A stretch of DNA of 64,000 nt from Duganella lactea (GTDB taxonomy: Bacteria; Pseudomonadota; Gammaproteobacteria; Burkholderiales; Burkholderiaceae_D). Both the position numbers and the translations under genes were made by a program. Location of the stretch: positions 1 through 64,000 of the forward strand of contig NZ_WWCP01000011.1 in the NCBI RefSeq assembly GCF_009857505.1, in the 5' to 3' direction. Of this stretch, positions 27,773 to 37,018 are shown one piece after another; positions within the stretch are counted from its first letter, which is position 1, and each line of letters starts with the position of its first letter. The notes under the pieces are model-generated. The model did no database searches and was not told the origin of the DNA. It saw only the letters and a program-made list of their open reading frames with translations.

Positions 27773-29170
27773 GTGCTGTCATCCCTGCTGAAACGCTGTT
27801 TACCCGCCGCGCTGCTGGCCGGCTGCGCCGCCACCAATCCATCGCCGCCACCGGACTTCACCGCCTACGTGGTAGTGGGGGAGTACGGCGCCGCCGTGGC
27901 GCGCGTGCTGATCGATGCGCCGGCCTGCCCCGCCATCGTGCTCAACCAGCGCAGCCAGCCGATGACGCTGCGCGCGCCGGCCGAGACCATTCCGCTGCGG
28001 AGCACGCCGTTCGCCCCGGCCGACTCCAAGCCGGCCGCTTTCCCGCTGCTGACCTGCGAGGCCAGCCTGCCCGCCGGCGTCACCAGCGCCAGCGTGCTGG
28101 GCCGCGCCCTGCCGCTGGCCAAGGCCGAACCGCGGCGCATCGTGGTCATCGGCGACACCGGCTGCCGGCTGCAAAAGAGCAGCAACGGCTGGCAGGCCTG
28201 CAACGACCGCGAGCAATACCCGTTCGCCACCGTGGCCGCCCAGGCCGCCGCGTGGAAACCCGATCTGGTGATCCACGTCGGCGATTATCACTACCGTGAA
28301 AATGCTTGCCCTGAAGGCAACGCCGGTTGCGCCGGCAGCCCGTGGGGCTACGGCTGGGATGCCTGGGACGAGGATTTCTTCGCCCCCGGCGCCAGGCTGC
28401 TGGAGGCCGCGCCATGGGTGATGGCGCGCGGCAACCACGAAAACTGCCTGCGCGGCGGCCAGGGCTACTGGCGCTTCCTCGATCCGCGACCACTGCTCAA
28501 GGGCCGCGACTGCAACGCCGCCGCCGATGACGACGCCGGCAACTACAGCGATCCCTACGCGATTCCGATCGGCCAGGACACCCAGCTGCTGGTGCTGGAC
28601 ACCGCCAACACCACGTGGAAGGGCCTGAAACCGGGCGACACCGGCTACGCCCGCTATCGCGACCTGTACCGCAAGGTGGACGCGCTGTCGCAACGCGCGC
28701 AGAACAACATCGGCATCAGCCACCACCCGCTGCTGGGCATGGGCGCCGACCGCAAGGCGGACGGCGGCATCGTGCTGCTGCCGGGCGACGCCGGCCTGCA
28801 GGCCAGTTTCGGCTCGGTCAACCCGCTGCTGTTCCCGCCGGCGATACAGGCCATGCTGTCCGGCCACATCCACCTGTGGCAGCAGTTGAGCTTTTCCAGC
28901 GCCCATCCGAGCCAGTTCGTCTCCGGCTTTGCCGGCACCTCGGAAGACATCGTGCCGCTGCCGGAACGGCTGCCGGCCGACAAGCCGCCGGCGCCGGGCG
29001 CGGTGGTCGAGCAATTCAGCTCCTGGGTGGACGGCTTCGGCTTCATGACCATGGAACGGCGTGGCCCGCAGCAATGGGAGGTGCTGGTGCACGACCGGCA
29101 CGGCCAGATCCGCAACCGCTGCCAGCTGGACGGCCGCCGTTCGCAATGCGCGGTGGCCCAGGTGAAATAG
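27773..29170 (+). CDS. Metallophosphoesterase lipoprotein
   Basis: A 465-residue exported calcineurin-like phosphoesterase. All metal-binding motifs are visible: VIGDTGCR, HVGDYHYRE, ARGNHENC, GISHHPLLG and GHIHLWQQ. The start was set at GTG 27773, because GGAG lies just upstream and because this gives a clean lipoprotein signal peptide, LLKRCLPAALLAGC, with the lipid Cys near residue 15. An ATG 27 bases earlier is in frame but lacks a ribosome site. The N-terminal region of about 110 residues before the catalytic core is specific to this group. Substrate unknown. Confidence 0.85.
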   Translation: MLSSLLKRCLPAALLAGCAATNPSPPPDFTAYVVVGEYGAAVARVLIDAPACPAIVLNQRSQPMTLRAPAETIPLRSTPFAPADSKPAAFPLLTCEASLPAGVTSASVLGRALPLAKAEPRRIVVIGDTGCRLQKSSNGWQACNDREQYPFATVAAQAAAWKPDLVIHVGDYHYRENACPEGNAGCAGSPWGYGWDAWDEDFFAPGARLLEAAPWVMARGNHENCLRGGQGYWRFLDPRPLLKGRDCNAAADDDAGNYSDPYAIPIGQDTQLLVLDTANTTWKGLKPGDTGYARYRDLYRKVDALSQRAQNNIGISHHPLLGMGADRKADGGIVLLPGDAGLQASFGSVNPLLFPPAIQAMLSGHIHLWQQLSFSSAHPSQFVSGFAGTSEDIVPLPERLPADKPPAPGAVVEQFSSWVDGFGFMTMERRGPQQWEVLVHDRHGQIRNRCQLDGRRSQCAVAQVK

Positions 29171-29305
29171 CCGGCGGCGACACACGCTGTTACATCCATT
29201 TGCACGGACCGCGTTACCAAATGCACTAAAATACGCCGCACAAGTGTAATATGCTGCCTCCCGTGCGTGCTGCCGGGCCCTATTCGTTTTGGAGAGAGAG
29301 TTTTT

Positions 29306-29932
29306 ATGAAAAGTTCGTTTCTGCGTGCGGGCCTGGCCCTGCTGTGTGGCGTCATACTGAGCGCCTGTGGCGGTAACAATGGCAGCCTGGCGCTGTCCGG
29401 CACGGTCACCTACAACGGCACCAGCACCTCGAGTGTGGTGCTCGCCAACCAGTCCAACGGCGACAAATTAACCGTCAGCATCGGCACCGGCTCCACCAGC
29501 TTTGTGTTCGGCAAACTGCTGGCGACCGACGAACAATTCAATGTGGTCGTCGAATCGTCGCCGCCCGGCGCAACGTGTACGACCACCGAAGCCAGCGGCA
29601 CCGCCTCCTACTACACCGTCTACCGCGTCGCCATCACCTGCACCGCCAACCCCTACACGCTGGGCGGCACCGTCAAGGGCCTGAACAGCAAAGGCCTGGT
29701 GCTGGCCAACGGCAGCGACACCATCGGCGTGCTGCCGGCCGCCACCGCTGGCGCCGACGTCAACTTCGCGTTCTCGCTCAAGGTGGGCAACGGCTCCCCG
29801 TATGGCGTGACCGTGCTGAGCCAGCCAGACAAGCAGACTTGCGCCGTCAGCCCGAATCTGAATCCGGGCACGATGCCGTCCGCCGACCAGTTGGGCCTGG
29901 TCGTGAACTGCACCAACAATCCCAGCAACTAA
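29306..29932 (+). CDS. Lipoprotein with two tandem beta-rich repeats (paralogue 1)
   Basis: A 208-residue lipoprotein: signal peptide, lipobox ILSACG (Cys about 19), then two repeats of about 90 residues. Each has the pattern GxVxxLxxxGLVLxNxxD, a central F.F strand, xxYxVxVxSQP and CTxT or CxVx near the end. Similar modules occur in long surface proteins of related bacteria, but no function is known. It is preceded by a strong GGAGAGAG ribosome site and followed 31 bases later by a paralogue, so the pair arose by duplication and is probably co-transcribed. Confidence 0.8.
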   Translation: MKSSFLRAGLALLCGVILSACGGNNGSLALSGTVTYNGTSTSSVVLANQSNGDKLTVSIGTGSTSFVFGKLLATDEQFNVVVESSPPGATCTTTEASGTASYYTVYRVAITCTANPYTLGGTVKGLNSKGLVLANGSDTIGVLPAATAGADVNFAFSLKVGNGSPYGVTVLSQPDKQTCAVSPNLNPGTMPSADQLGLVVNCTNNPSN

Positions 29933-29963
29933 GCCGCCGGCCGTTTAATTTTTGGAGAATCAC

Positions 29964-30584
29964 ATGAAATTTTCGTTAGTAAGCGGCGCCGTGGCGCTGG
30001 CCGTGGTGGCCGCGCTGGCCGGTTGCGGTGGCAAGCAGCAGTACACGGTGAAAGGCACGATCGTCAATCTGAGCAACAGCGGCCTGGTGCTGACCAATAA
30101 CGGCGAAGACCTGACGGTGCCGAACGGCGCCACCAGCTTCGCCTTCGGCAAGCAGATCGACTACGGCACCACCTACAATGTGGCGATCAAGAGCCAGCCT
30201 GCCCACATGACCTGCAACTGGAGCAACGGAGCCACCACCATCACGGGCTCGGCCGGCTACAACGTTGAGATCGCATTAGCGCTGGCTTGCGTGCAGAACA
30301 GCTACAACCTGGGCGGCCAGGTCAGCGGCCTGACCGCCGCGGCCGACGGCACCGCGCGCACCATCACGCTGATCAACGGCTCGAACACTCAAACCGTGTT
30401 GAGCAGCGCCAGCGCCAACGCCGGCACGCTCGACTTCGTCACCGGCACCGTGCCATATGGCCAGGCCTACGGCGTGACCTTCCTCGACACCAACAACGGT
30501 CTGACCTGCGACGTCACCAATGGCGTTGGCGTCATGGGAGAAAGCCCCATCAGCAATATCGTGGTGGCCTGCCGCAACAAATAA
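29964..30584 (+). CDS. Lipoprotein with two tandem beta-rich repeats (paralogue 2)
   Basis: A 206-residue lipoprotein closely resembling its upstream neighbour in architecture. The signal peptide ends VVAALAGC. Repeat 1 reads VKGTIVNLSNSGLVLTNNGE, then FAFGKQIDYGTTYNVAIKSQ and a Cys. Repeat 2 begins YNLGGQVSGL and ends with a Cys pair motif. The paired Cys residues in each repeat may form disulphides in the periplasm or at the surface. TTGGAG upstream supports ATG 29964. A strong terminator lies 123 bases after its stop. Function unknown. Confidence 0.8.
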   Translation: MKFSLVSGAVALAVVAALAGCGGKQQYTVKGTIVNLSNSGLVLTNNGEDLTVPNGATSFAFGKQIDYGTTYNVAIKSQPAHMTCNWSNGATTITGSAGYNVEIALALACVQNSYNLGGQVSGLTAAADGTARTITLINGSNTQTVLSSASANAGTLDFVTGTVPYGQAYGVTFLDTNNGLTCDVTNGVGVMGESPISNIVVACRNK

Positions 30585-30706
30585 AGGGGCGCGGAGGAGA
30601 TATCCGTTATCGGAATAGTTGATATTCGGAAAATAAAGTAGCCTTATAGCTGTCAACGCACCATACTGCACCTGTCTCCTCCACTTCTCTCAAAGAAATG
30701 GATTTA

Positions 30707-30733
30707 AGCCCGCTCAACAGCGGGCTTTTTTTT
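30707..30733 (+). terminator. Intrinsic terminator after the lipoprotein pair
   Basis: AGCCCGCT and AGCGGGCT form a perfect 8-bp stem around the loop CAAC, followed by a run of eight T (30726-30733). Confidence 0.92.
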
Positions 30734-30838
30734 ATTTCACGCCATGATGTAGCCGGCGCCCCTGCCCAGCGCCCCCCTTCGATATGCGAAAACGCCATAG
30801 GTAGCGTCAAAAACCTTATACCACCTTAATTGTTGATA

Positions 30839-30855
30839 GCAATACACTTTATTGC
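30839..30855. promoter_or_regulatory. Candidate operator palindrome upstream of the TonB-dependent receptor
   Basis: GCAATA-CACTT-TATTGC is a perfect 6-5-6 palindrome 103 bases before the receptor ATG. Its position suits an operator for a sugar-responsive regulator, but no regulator gene lies in the locus and the assignment is inferred. Confidence 0.35.
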
Positions 30856-30957
30856 GCGCACTACCTGCCCAACCCTAGCCTGGTTGTCGCCGGATTTGCT
30901 TGGTAGCGTACAGCAGCAATAGAGGGCACTGCCCAAAAAAACATTAAGGGGAGCTAG

Positions 30958-33813
30958 ATGAGACACGAAAATACCAAAACGCTGAGAAAAACGATGGTGG
31001 CCCAAGCTTGTGCACTTGCACTGGCAGGGCCAATTGCCGCGCATGCGCAGGAAGCCGGAACTGCCAAGGCAAGCGAGGACACGGCTGCCCCGGTTGCCGT
31101 CGTCATCACGGGTCAGCGCGCGGCCTTGAAGTCGGCGCGAGATCTCAAGCAGGACTCCAACCAGATCGTCGACTCGATCCAGGCAACCGATATCGGCAAG
31201 CTGCCGGACGTGAATACTGTCGAGTCGCTGCAGCGGGTCGCCGGGGTGCAGATCCAGCGCCGCTATGGCGAGGGGGGCACCGATTACGACCATCGCACCG
31301 AGCCGGCGATCACGATCCGCGGCATTACCCAGGTCCGCAACCTGATCGACGGACGCGACTTCTTTACGGCCAACGGTGGTCGCGCACCGGACCTGGAAGG
31401 GCTGCCCTCTGAACTGATGGCCGGGGTTGATGTGTATAAGAACGCGGCATCCAACCTGATCGAAGGCGGTGTCGGCGGCGTGGTCAACATTCGCACGCGA
31501 CTGCCATTCGACTCGAAAGAGGACCTCAATGTCATCACCGTCAAGTCCAATTACTATGATCGGATACGGAAGTCTTCACCGTCCGTTTCGGGCCTGTTGA
31601 GCCGTCAATTCAATACCGGCGCCGGACGCATGGGCATCCTGGTGAATGCAACCGGCAGTGAGACCTACTATCGCCAGGATGCCGTTCTGCAGCAGCAGCA
31701 GCACTGTCTTACCGCAACGGTGGGGAAATGCGGCAACGACCCGACGCAAGCCCCCTCGGCGGCAAAGGTTGCGGCCTTCAATTCGATGCCAAACAAGGGC
31801 TCGCTCACCGAACTCTATGTGCCGACTTCCTTCGAGATGTACCAGGACTCGGGGAGCCGGAAGCGCCAGGGCCTGTCGCTTGCCTACCAATGGCAGGTGA
31901 ACGACGACATGCTGTTGACCGCACAAAATCTCTATTCCAACTACAAATTTATCCGGCGCGGCGAATATATCTACGGCGACGACAAGAACAACGACCCGCG
32001 CGCGGCGGCCGGTTCCACCTGGACTTGGGCTGCGGACGGCAGCGCCACGAGCGGCACGCTGGGGTCGCAGATTTTCTCGTCCTCGCGGTTTGACCAGGAA
32101 GTGCGCAATCGCACGAACTTATCCGCCGTGAACCTTAAGTGGCGCGTCTCGGAGAAGCTCAGGTCGAAGACTGATTTCGCCTACGAAAGCGCCCGCTATG
32201 ACGCCGACCGCAATGGCGACTCCATCAAGCTTTACGATAACGAAAGCAGGAGCGTCGCGAATATCCCCAATCTGAATCTGGCCTTCGATGTGCGCGGCAA
32301 GATTCCCGCGTTTTCCATCGTTGATCCCGCCAACCCAAGCAACCCCTACGCCTATTTCGGCAATCCGAAGAATTGGAATTATGAGTGGCTGGCCAACGGG
32401 GTCGACCGCGACAAGCTGAAAATGTCGGCGCTGAGCCAGGATTTCGACTATGACGTCGGCGATCACTTCTTTACCAAGCTGCACGCCGGCGTTCGCCTGG
32501 CGGATACCAAGGTGTCATTGCGGGGTAACTGGAACAGCACCGGCGTCTGTAATGACACGGGCACCAACCCGAGCTGGGGAGCATGCCCGCTCATTCCAGT
32601 GGCACAACATCCGAATCTCGCCTACGCCGGGCCTGCCAGCAACTTCATGAAGCCGGGCGTGGGGTTCCCTGTCGCGGTGTTCCCCGAGTACGCCAATCCC
32701 AACGCCAGCGTTTTCGATCGCACGGTCGCGACTTACGCGCAGTTATTCGCCGGCAAGCCCAATTCCTATACGTTTGATACGTCGTTTGCTCCTGCCGATA
32801 TCAATGAGCAACACGAAAAGACGCAGTCTCTCTTCGTTACGGGCGACTTCGCTACCGACGTATTCGGTTACGAACTCGATGGCACCGCCGGTGTTCGCGC
32901 GGTCAGGACGGATCATAAATCTATTGGCTATATTCAGGATAGCACCGGGTCTCATGCGGCCGTTTTCAATAACAAATACTCCAATATTCTCCCCAGCCTC
33001 AACACCCGTCTGCACCTGAACGAGGATGTACAGATCCGCTTCGGCTATGGCAAGACGATGACGCGGCCAAACTTCAGCGATATGGCCGCCCATGTTCAGC
33101 TGAATCCGAACATCCCCTCGCAGCTGAACGCCAACGGACGTCCTACCGGCAGTTCCGGTAACCCGTTCCTGGAACCGATGACCGCGACCTCCTATGATTT
33201 GACGTTGGAGAACTATTGGGGCACGTCGAATATGGCGTCCCTGGGAGTATTCAAGAAGGATATCAAGGGCTACCTCGCCAGCGGCATCGAAGCGATGAAC
33301 TTCGGTGGCGTCGTCTACGATATTGGCACCAGCATCAATCTGGGCAAGGGTTCGGTAAAAGGCATTGAAGTTGGCTTTACGCAATTCTTTGATTTCCTGC
33401 CAGATCCATTCAAAGGATTTGGCGTACAGACCAACTATACCTATGTCGATTCAAGAGTTGAGCTTAGCCCTGGGGTCCTTATTCCCTTGCCGAAGTTGTC
33501 CAAGAACAGCTACAACCTGATCGGGCTCTACGAACAAGGTCCGCTGCAAGCCCGGATTGCGTACAACTGGCGCTCCTCTTACCTGGACCAAATCAATGGT
33601 AGTGGTGTTTCTGGTGCCAACCAATATGCAACGCCCTATTCGTCACTCGACGCCTCGGTGAGCTACCAAATCAACAAGACCTTCACGCTGTCGGCGGATG
33701 CCGTCAATGTGAGAAACTCGATGTACAAAACGTATGTCGAGCGCCCTTCGGGCGGCTTGTTGTGGCAACTCAACGACCGTCGGTATAGCGTAACGCTGAA
33801 AGCCACCTTCTAG
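30958..33813 (+). CDS. TonB-dependent receptor (carbohydrate-locus type)
   Basis: A 951-residue outer-membrane receptor. Signal peptide ends AHAQ near residue 31. A TonB-box-like stretch (VAVVITGQRA) precedes the plug domain (about 60-190, DSIQATDIGKLPDVNTVESL, EPAITIRGITQV, GGVGGVVNIRTRL). The 22-stranded barrel follows and ends in the expected C-terminal Phe (SVTLKATF). The plug resembles receptors of polysaccharide-utilisation loci rather than siderophore receptors. It would import oligosaccharides released at the surface. AAGGGGAG supports the start. A terminator lies between it and the halogenase-GH30-GH43 genes, allowing unequal expression. G+C is lower than in flanking core genes. Confidence 0.92.
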   Translation: MRHENTKTLRKTMVAQACALALAGPIAAHAQEAGTAKASEDTAAPVAVVITGQRAALKSARDLKQDSNQIVDSIQATDIGKLPDVNTVESLQRVAGVQIQRRYGEGGTDYDHRTEPAITIRGITQVRNLIDGRDFFTANGGRAPDLEGLPSELMAGVDVYKNAASNLIEGGVGGVVNIRTRLPFDSKEDLNVITVKSNYYDRIRKSSPSVSGLLSRQFNTGAGRMGILVNATGSETYYRQDAVLQQQQHCLTATVGKCGNDPTQAPSAAKVAAFNSMPNKGSLTELYVPTSFEMYQDSGSRKRQGLSLAYQWQVNDDMLLTAQNLYSNYKFIRRGEYIYGDDKNNDPRAAAGSTWTWAADGSATSGTLGSQIFSSSRFDQEVRNRTNLSAVNLKWRVSEKLRSKTDFAYESARYDADRNGDSIKLYDNESRSVANIPNLNLAFDVRGKIPAFSIVDPANPSNPYAYFGNPKNWNYEWLANGVDRDKLKMSALSQDFDYDVGDHFFTKLHAGVRLADTKVSLRGNWNSTGVCNDTGTNPSWGACPLIPVAQHPNLAYAGPASNFMKPGVGFPVAVFPEYANPNASVFDRTVATYAQLFAGKPNSYTFDTSFAPADINEQHEKTQSLFVTGDFATDVFGYELDGTAGVRAVRTDHKSIGYIQDSTGSHAAVFNNKYSNILPSLNTRLHLNEDVQIRFGYGKTMTRPNFSDMAAHVQLNPNIPSQLNANGRPTGSSGNPFLEPMTATSYDLTLENYWGTSNMASLGVFKKDIKGYLASGIEAMNFGGVVYDIGTSINLGKGSVKGIEVGFTQFFDFLPDPFKGFGVQTNYTYVDSRVELSPGVLIPLPKLSKNSYNLIGLYEQGPLQARIAYNWRSSYLDQINGSGVSGANQYATPYSSLDASVSYQINKTFTLSADAVNVRNSMYKTYVERPSGGLLWQLNDRRYSVTLKATF

Positions 33814-33851
33814 CATCCCGCAGGGAGCCCCACGCAAAGCTGATATCAAGC

Positions 33852-33884
33852 AACGCGCCGCACGTCTTTCCGCGGCGCGTTTTT
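33852..33884 (+). terminator. Intrinsic terminator between receptor and halogenase genes
   Basis: ACGCGCCGC (33853-33861) and GCGGCGCGT (33872-33880) form a perfect 9-bp stem with a ten-base loop, followed by five T. It ends 78 bases before the halogenase ATG, so it either ends the receptor transcript or attenuates read-through into the downstream genes. Confidence 0.85.
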
Positions 33885-33962
33885 GCTCGATACAGAGTTC
33901 ATTCGCGGCAGGATGTGCTGGCCCCGGCAACGTATCGCCACGCGGCCGGGGAAGGAGGTGTG

Positions 33963-35483
33963 ATGCGCAAAAGTAGATGGATTTCGAAAGTAGTGATTCT
34001 CGGCGGCGGTACCGCCGGATGGATGACAGCGGCCGCGTTGTCCCACACATTTGGTCAGGCCGTCGAGATTATCCTGGTCGAGTCCGACATCATCGGCACG
34101 GTGGGTGTGGGCGAGGCGACGATTCCGCCGATCCGGATGTTTCATCACATGCTAGGCATTAATGAAGCCGAGTTCATGCGCGCCACCGGGGCGACGTTCA
34201 AACTGGGCATCGAATTTCGCGACTGGCTGAAGCAAGGCTCAACGTACTTCCACCCTTTTGGCGCGTATGGGGTGGAACGCGACATGGGCTACTTCTTCCA
34301 GTACTGGCTACGTTTGAAGGAGCAAGGGCAAGTCGCCGACTTGTCCGAATTCTCGCTCTGCACATTGGCAGCGCGAAGTAATGTCTTTGCGCCCACTTCT
34401 GAACGGCCAGGCGATCCGCTGCAGCATCTGCAGTCCGCCTATCATTTCGACGCGGGCCGTTATGCGCAATATTTGAAGGGTCTCTGCCTGGCGCGCGGGG
34501 TGTCGCACAAGATGGGCGACATGCTGACGGCGGAACGTGAGCCTGAGAATGGGTATGTCACCGGTCTGAAGCTGAAGTCGGGCGAGCTTCTTTCGGGCGA
34601 CTTGTTTGTCGACTGCTCCGGAATGCGTGCAATGCTGATTGGGCAGGCGTTGGGTGTCGACTATGAAGACTGGTCGCACTGGCTGCCGATGAACCGCGCG
34701 TGCGCGGTGCCTTGTGAACAGCAACTGGCGCTGACGCCCTATACGATTTCCACGGCTAAACCTTTTGGCTGGCAATGGCGGATACCGCTGCAACATCGCG
34801 TTGGTAACGGTGTGGTGTATTCGAGCGAATTTGCCACGGATGAAGCGGCAGAGCGCTGTCTGCTGGAGGGATTGGAGGGGGCGCCACTGGCCCCGGTCAA
34901 CCGCATCAAGTTCACCGCGGGAAGGCGTAGAACTCCTTGGCACAAGAACGTGGTCGCCATCGGACTTGCCAGCGGTTTTCTCGAACCGCTGGAATCGACC
35001 AGCATTCAGTTTATTCAATCCAGCATCCACCGGCTCATTCGCTATTTTCCGGATGCGGGGTTTTCTCCGTTGTGCGCGCAGGCTTTCAACCAAGACGCCA
35101 TGCGGGAAATCGAAGACGTCAGGGACTTCCTCATCTTGCATTACCACGCCACTGAACGCGACGACGCGGAATTATGGCGCTACGTAAAAGCGATGCGGAT
35201 TCCGGACAGTCTGCAGGAAAGAATTGAGCTGTTCCGTGAGCGTGGACAATTGAACCTTGCTGCCGAAGAACTGTTCCCAAGCACGTCGTGGCATGCCGTC
35301 CTGTTGGGGCAAGGCATTCGACCAAGAACCTACATGCCGACGATGGCCCTGCAAGACGACGCGATGCTCGCGACCGCGTACAGCAATCTTGAGCGCAAAT
35401 TTAAACACATCGTTTCGCGGCTGTCGGACCACGCCAGCTACCTAAAAGAAAACAAGCTTACTTCGATAATGGAAACTCGCTGA
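33963..35483 (+). CDS. Flavin-dependent halogenase family protein (tryptophan halogenase type)
   Basis: A 506-residue flavoprotein. The N-terminal FAD motif is VILGGGTAGWMTAAAL. The halogenase-specific WxWxIP motif is present as WQWRIP (269-274). The equivalent of the catalytic Lys of PrnA is Lys80 (ATFKLGIEF), and the equivalent Glu is in GFLEPLESTS. All key residues of a working halogenase are therefore retained. Homologues are common beside TonB-dependent receptors in carbohydrate loci, where their substrate is unknown. A perfect AAGGAGGT lies four bases before ATG 33963. Its stop shares one base with the GH30 start, showing tight coupling to a glycosidase. No flavin reductase gene is adjacent. 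Confidence 0.88.
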   Translation: MRKSRWISKVVILGGGTAGWMTAAALSHTFGQAVEIILVESDIIGTVGVGEATIPPIRMFHHMLGINEAEFMRATGATFKLGIEFRDWLKQGSTYFHPFGAYGVERDMGYFFQYWLRLKEQGQVADLSEFSLCTLAARSNVFAPTSERPGDPLQHLQSAYHFDAGRYAQYLKGLCLARGVSHKMGDMLTAEREPENGYVTGLKLKSGELLSGDLFVDCSGMRAMLIGQALGVDYEDWSHWLPMNRACAVPCEQQLALTPYTISTAKPFGWQWRIPLQHRVGNGVVYSSEFATDEAAERCLLEGLEGAPLAPVNRIKFTAGRRRTPWHKNVVAIGLASGFLEPLESTSIQFIQSSIHRLIRYFPDAGFSPLCAQAFNQDAMREIEDVRDFLILHYHATERDDAELWRYVKAMRIPDSLQERIELFRERGQLNLAAEELFPSTSWHAVLLGQGIRPRTYMPTMALQDDAMLATAYSNLERKFKHIVSRLSDHASYLKENKLTSIMETR

Positions 35484-37018
35484 TGAAGTATTTACGGATT
35501 TTTTCCTTACCGTGCATGGTTTTAATGGGACTGTGTGTCCTTCAAAGCGGTGCGCGGGCCCAAAACAACGACGACCAGCCGGCGACGACGGTGTCCGCCG
35601 TTGTCAACGTCGACTGGCGGCATCCGAGTCAGCCGTTTGAAGGATGGGGAACCGCTCTGGCATGGTTTGCCCATGTGACCGGGAGATTCGCCGAGCCGCA
35701 TCGCAGCCAGTTGGCCGATTTGCTTTATGGACGGGACGGTCTTGCACTCAATATCGCACGGTACAACATTGGTGGCGGCAATGCGCCCGAGACAGCTTCG
35801 TATTTGCGCCCCGGTGGCGACGTGCCGGGATTCTGGCGCAAGCCGGGTGGGCGAGACGGGACGGATGGGTGGAATCCGGACGCCGACGATGCCTGGGACT
35901 GGTCCGCGGATGCGGGGCAGCGCTGGTGGCTGGATGCGATCAAAGCCCGCGTCGCGTCGCAAGACTTGATTCTGGAGGCGTTTTCAAACTCTCCGCCCTA
36001 TTTCATGACGCGCAGCGGTTTGGTGTCCGGGCACGCCGATGCGTTGGAGGACAATCTCAAGCCTGGTTTTGAAACGCAATTTTCAAGGTATCTGGCGCGA
36101 GTAAGCGCTGAGCTTGAGCGGCGGCATGGTATTCGTTTCCGAACATTGTCTCCAATTAACGAGCCCAATACACCCTATTGGTTTTCCAAGAACACCCAGG
36201 AAGGCGCTCATTGGTCGCCGGAAGCGCAGTCGCGCATGTACATCGCGTTGGCTCAAGTCTTGAGAGCCGACGGAATGCGGACAGAAATATCTGGGCCGGA
36301 TGAAACAAATCCTCAGACGTTTTTTGTTGATTGGGCTGGTATGTCGGCCGATGCGAAAGCTGCCATCCAACAAATCAATGTCCATAGCTACGAATGGATC
36401 GGCAAAAGTGGCGTCAGGGATATCGCGCAAACATCCGGGAAGCGATTGTGGATGTCGGAAACCGATCTGTCCCCCGCCAATGTGCGTGAAGACATCAACG
36501 ACATGCGTCCAGCCATTGCGTTGGCGCAGCAGATCATTGCTGACATCAACGGCATGAGCCCCCGCGCCTGGGTGCTATGGCAGGCGATCGAAAACAGGTC
36601 TTCTTCCGATCCCAAGAACAGCTCGAACTGGGGCTTAATCAAGGCCGACTTCGCCCATCCGGAGCGACCGGACTATCAGCTCACGAAGAAATTCTGGGCG
36701 TTTGCCAATTTCACCAAATTCATCAAGCCAGGATATCGGTTCCTGAAATCCGATCACCCGGATACGTTGGTGGCTGAAAATCCGCAGACGAAGGAAGTCG
36801 CCATCGTGGTCGTCAATCCAGGCATCGTTTCGCGCAGGCTGGACATCCGGCTGCCCGATGCACAACGCGGCAAATTGACATGCAAAACTTTTATTACGCA
36901 GGCAGAAGATAAGCCGGCGACGTTGAAACCCACATCATGCGCCGCCAGGTTGTCCATCCATTCACGCCCCATGTCCGTGGTAACGGTCGTCGCTAACATC
37001 CAGAGAGGAAATAAATGA
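35483..37018 (+). CDS. Glycoside hydrolase family 30 protein (endo-beta-1,6-galactanase-like)
   Basis: A 511-residue secreted glycosidase with a signal peptide ending ARAQ near residue 27. The (beta/alpha)8 barrel begins PFEGWGTALAWFAHV and has LNIARYNIGGGNA. The acid/base is Glu227 in TLSPINEPN and the nucleophile Glu326 in LWMSETDLS, both at the expected GH30 spacing. A C-terminal beta-sandwich follows, from about residue 410. The FEGWGTALAW start and overall shape resemble GH30 enzymes acting on beta-1,6-galactan; this specificity is inferred. It overlaps the halogenase gene by one base and the GH43 gene by four. Confidence 0.87.
   Translation: MKYLRIFSLPCMVLMGLCVLQSGARAQNNDDQPATTVSAVVNVDWRHPSQPFEGWGTALAWFAHVTGRFAEPHRSQLADLLYGRDGLALNIARYNIGGGNAPETASYLRPGGDVPGFWRKPGGRDGTDGWNPDADDAWDWSADAGQRWWLDAIKARVASQDLILEAFSNSPPYFMTRSGLVSGHADALEDNLKPGFETQFSRYLARVSAELERRHGIRFRTLSPINEPNTPYWFSKNTQEGAHWSPEAQSRMYIALAQVLRADGMRTEISGPDETNPQTFFVDWAGMSADAKAAIQQINVHSYEWIGKSGVRDIAQTSGKRLWMSETDLSPANVREDINDMRPAIALAQQIIADINGMSPRAWVLWQAIENRSSSDPKNSSNWGLIKADFAHPERPDYQLTKKFWAFANFTKFIKPGYRFLKSDHPDTLVAENPQTKEVAIVVVNPGIVSRRLDIRLPDAQRGKLTCKTFITQAEDKPATLKPTSCAARLSIHSRPMSVVTVVANIQRGNK

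Larger units (their letters stand above)
30585..30957. other. 373-base gap between the lipoprotein pair and the receptor gene
   Basis: No coding frame with a plausible start and composition was found. The gap holds an intrinsic terminator (30707-30733), a short palindrome (30839-30855) and the ribosome site AAGGGGAG directly before the receptor ATG. No sigma-70 promoter was identified with confidence. Confidence 0.6.
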
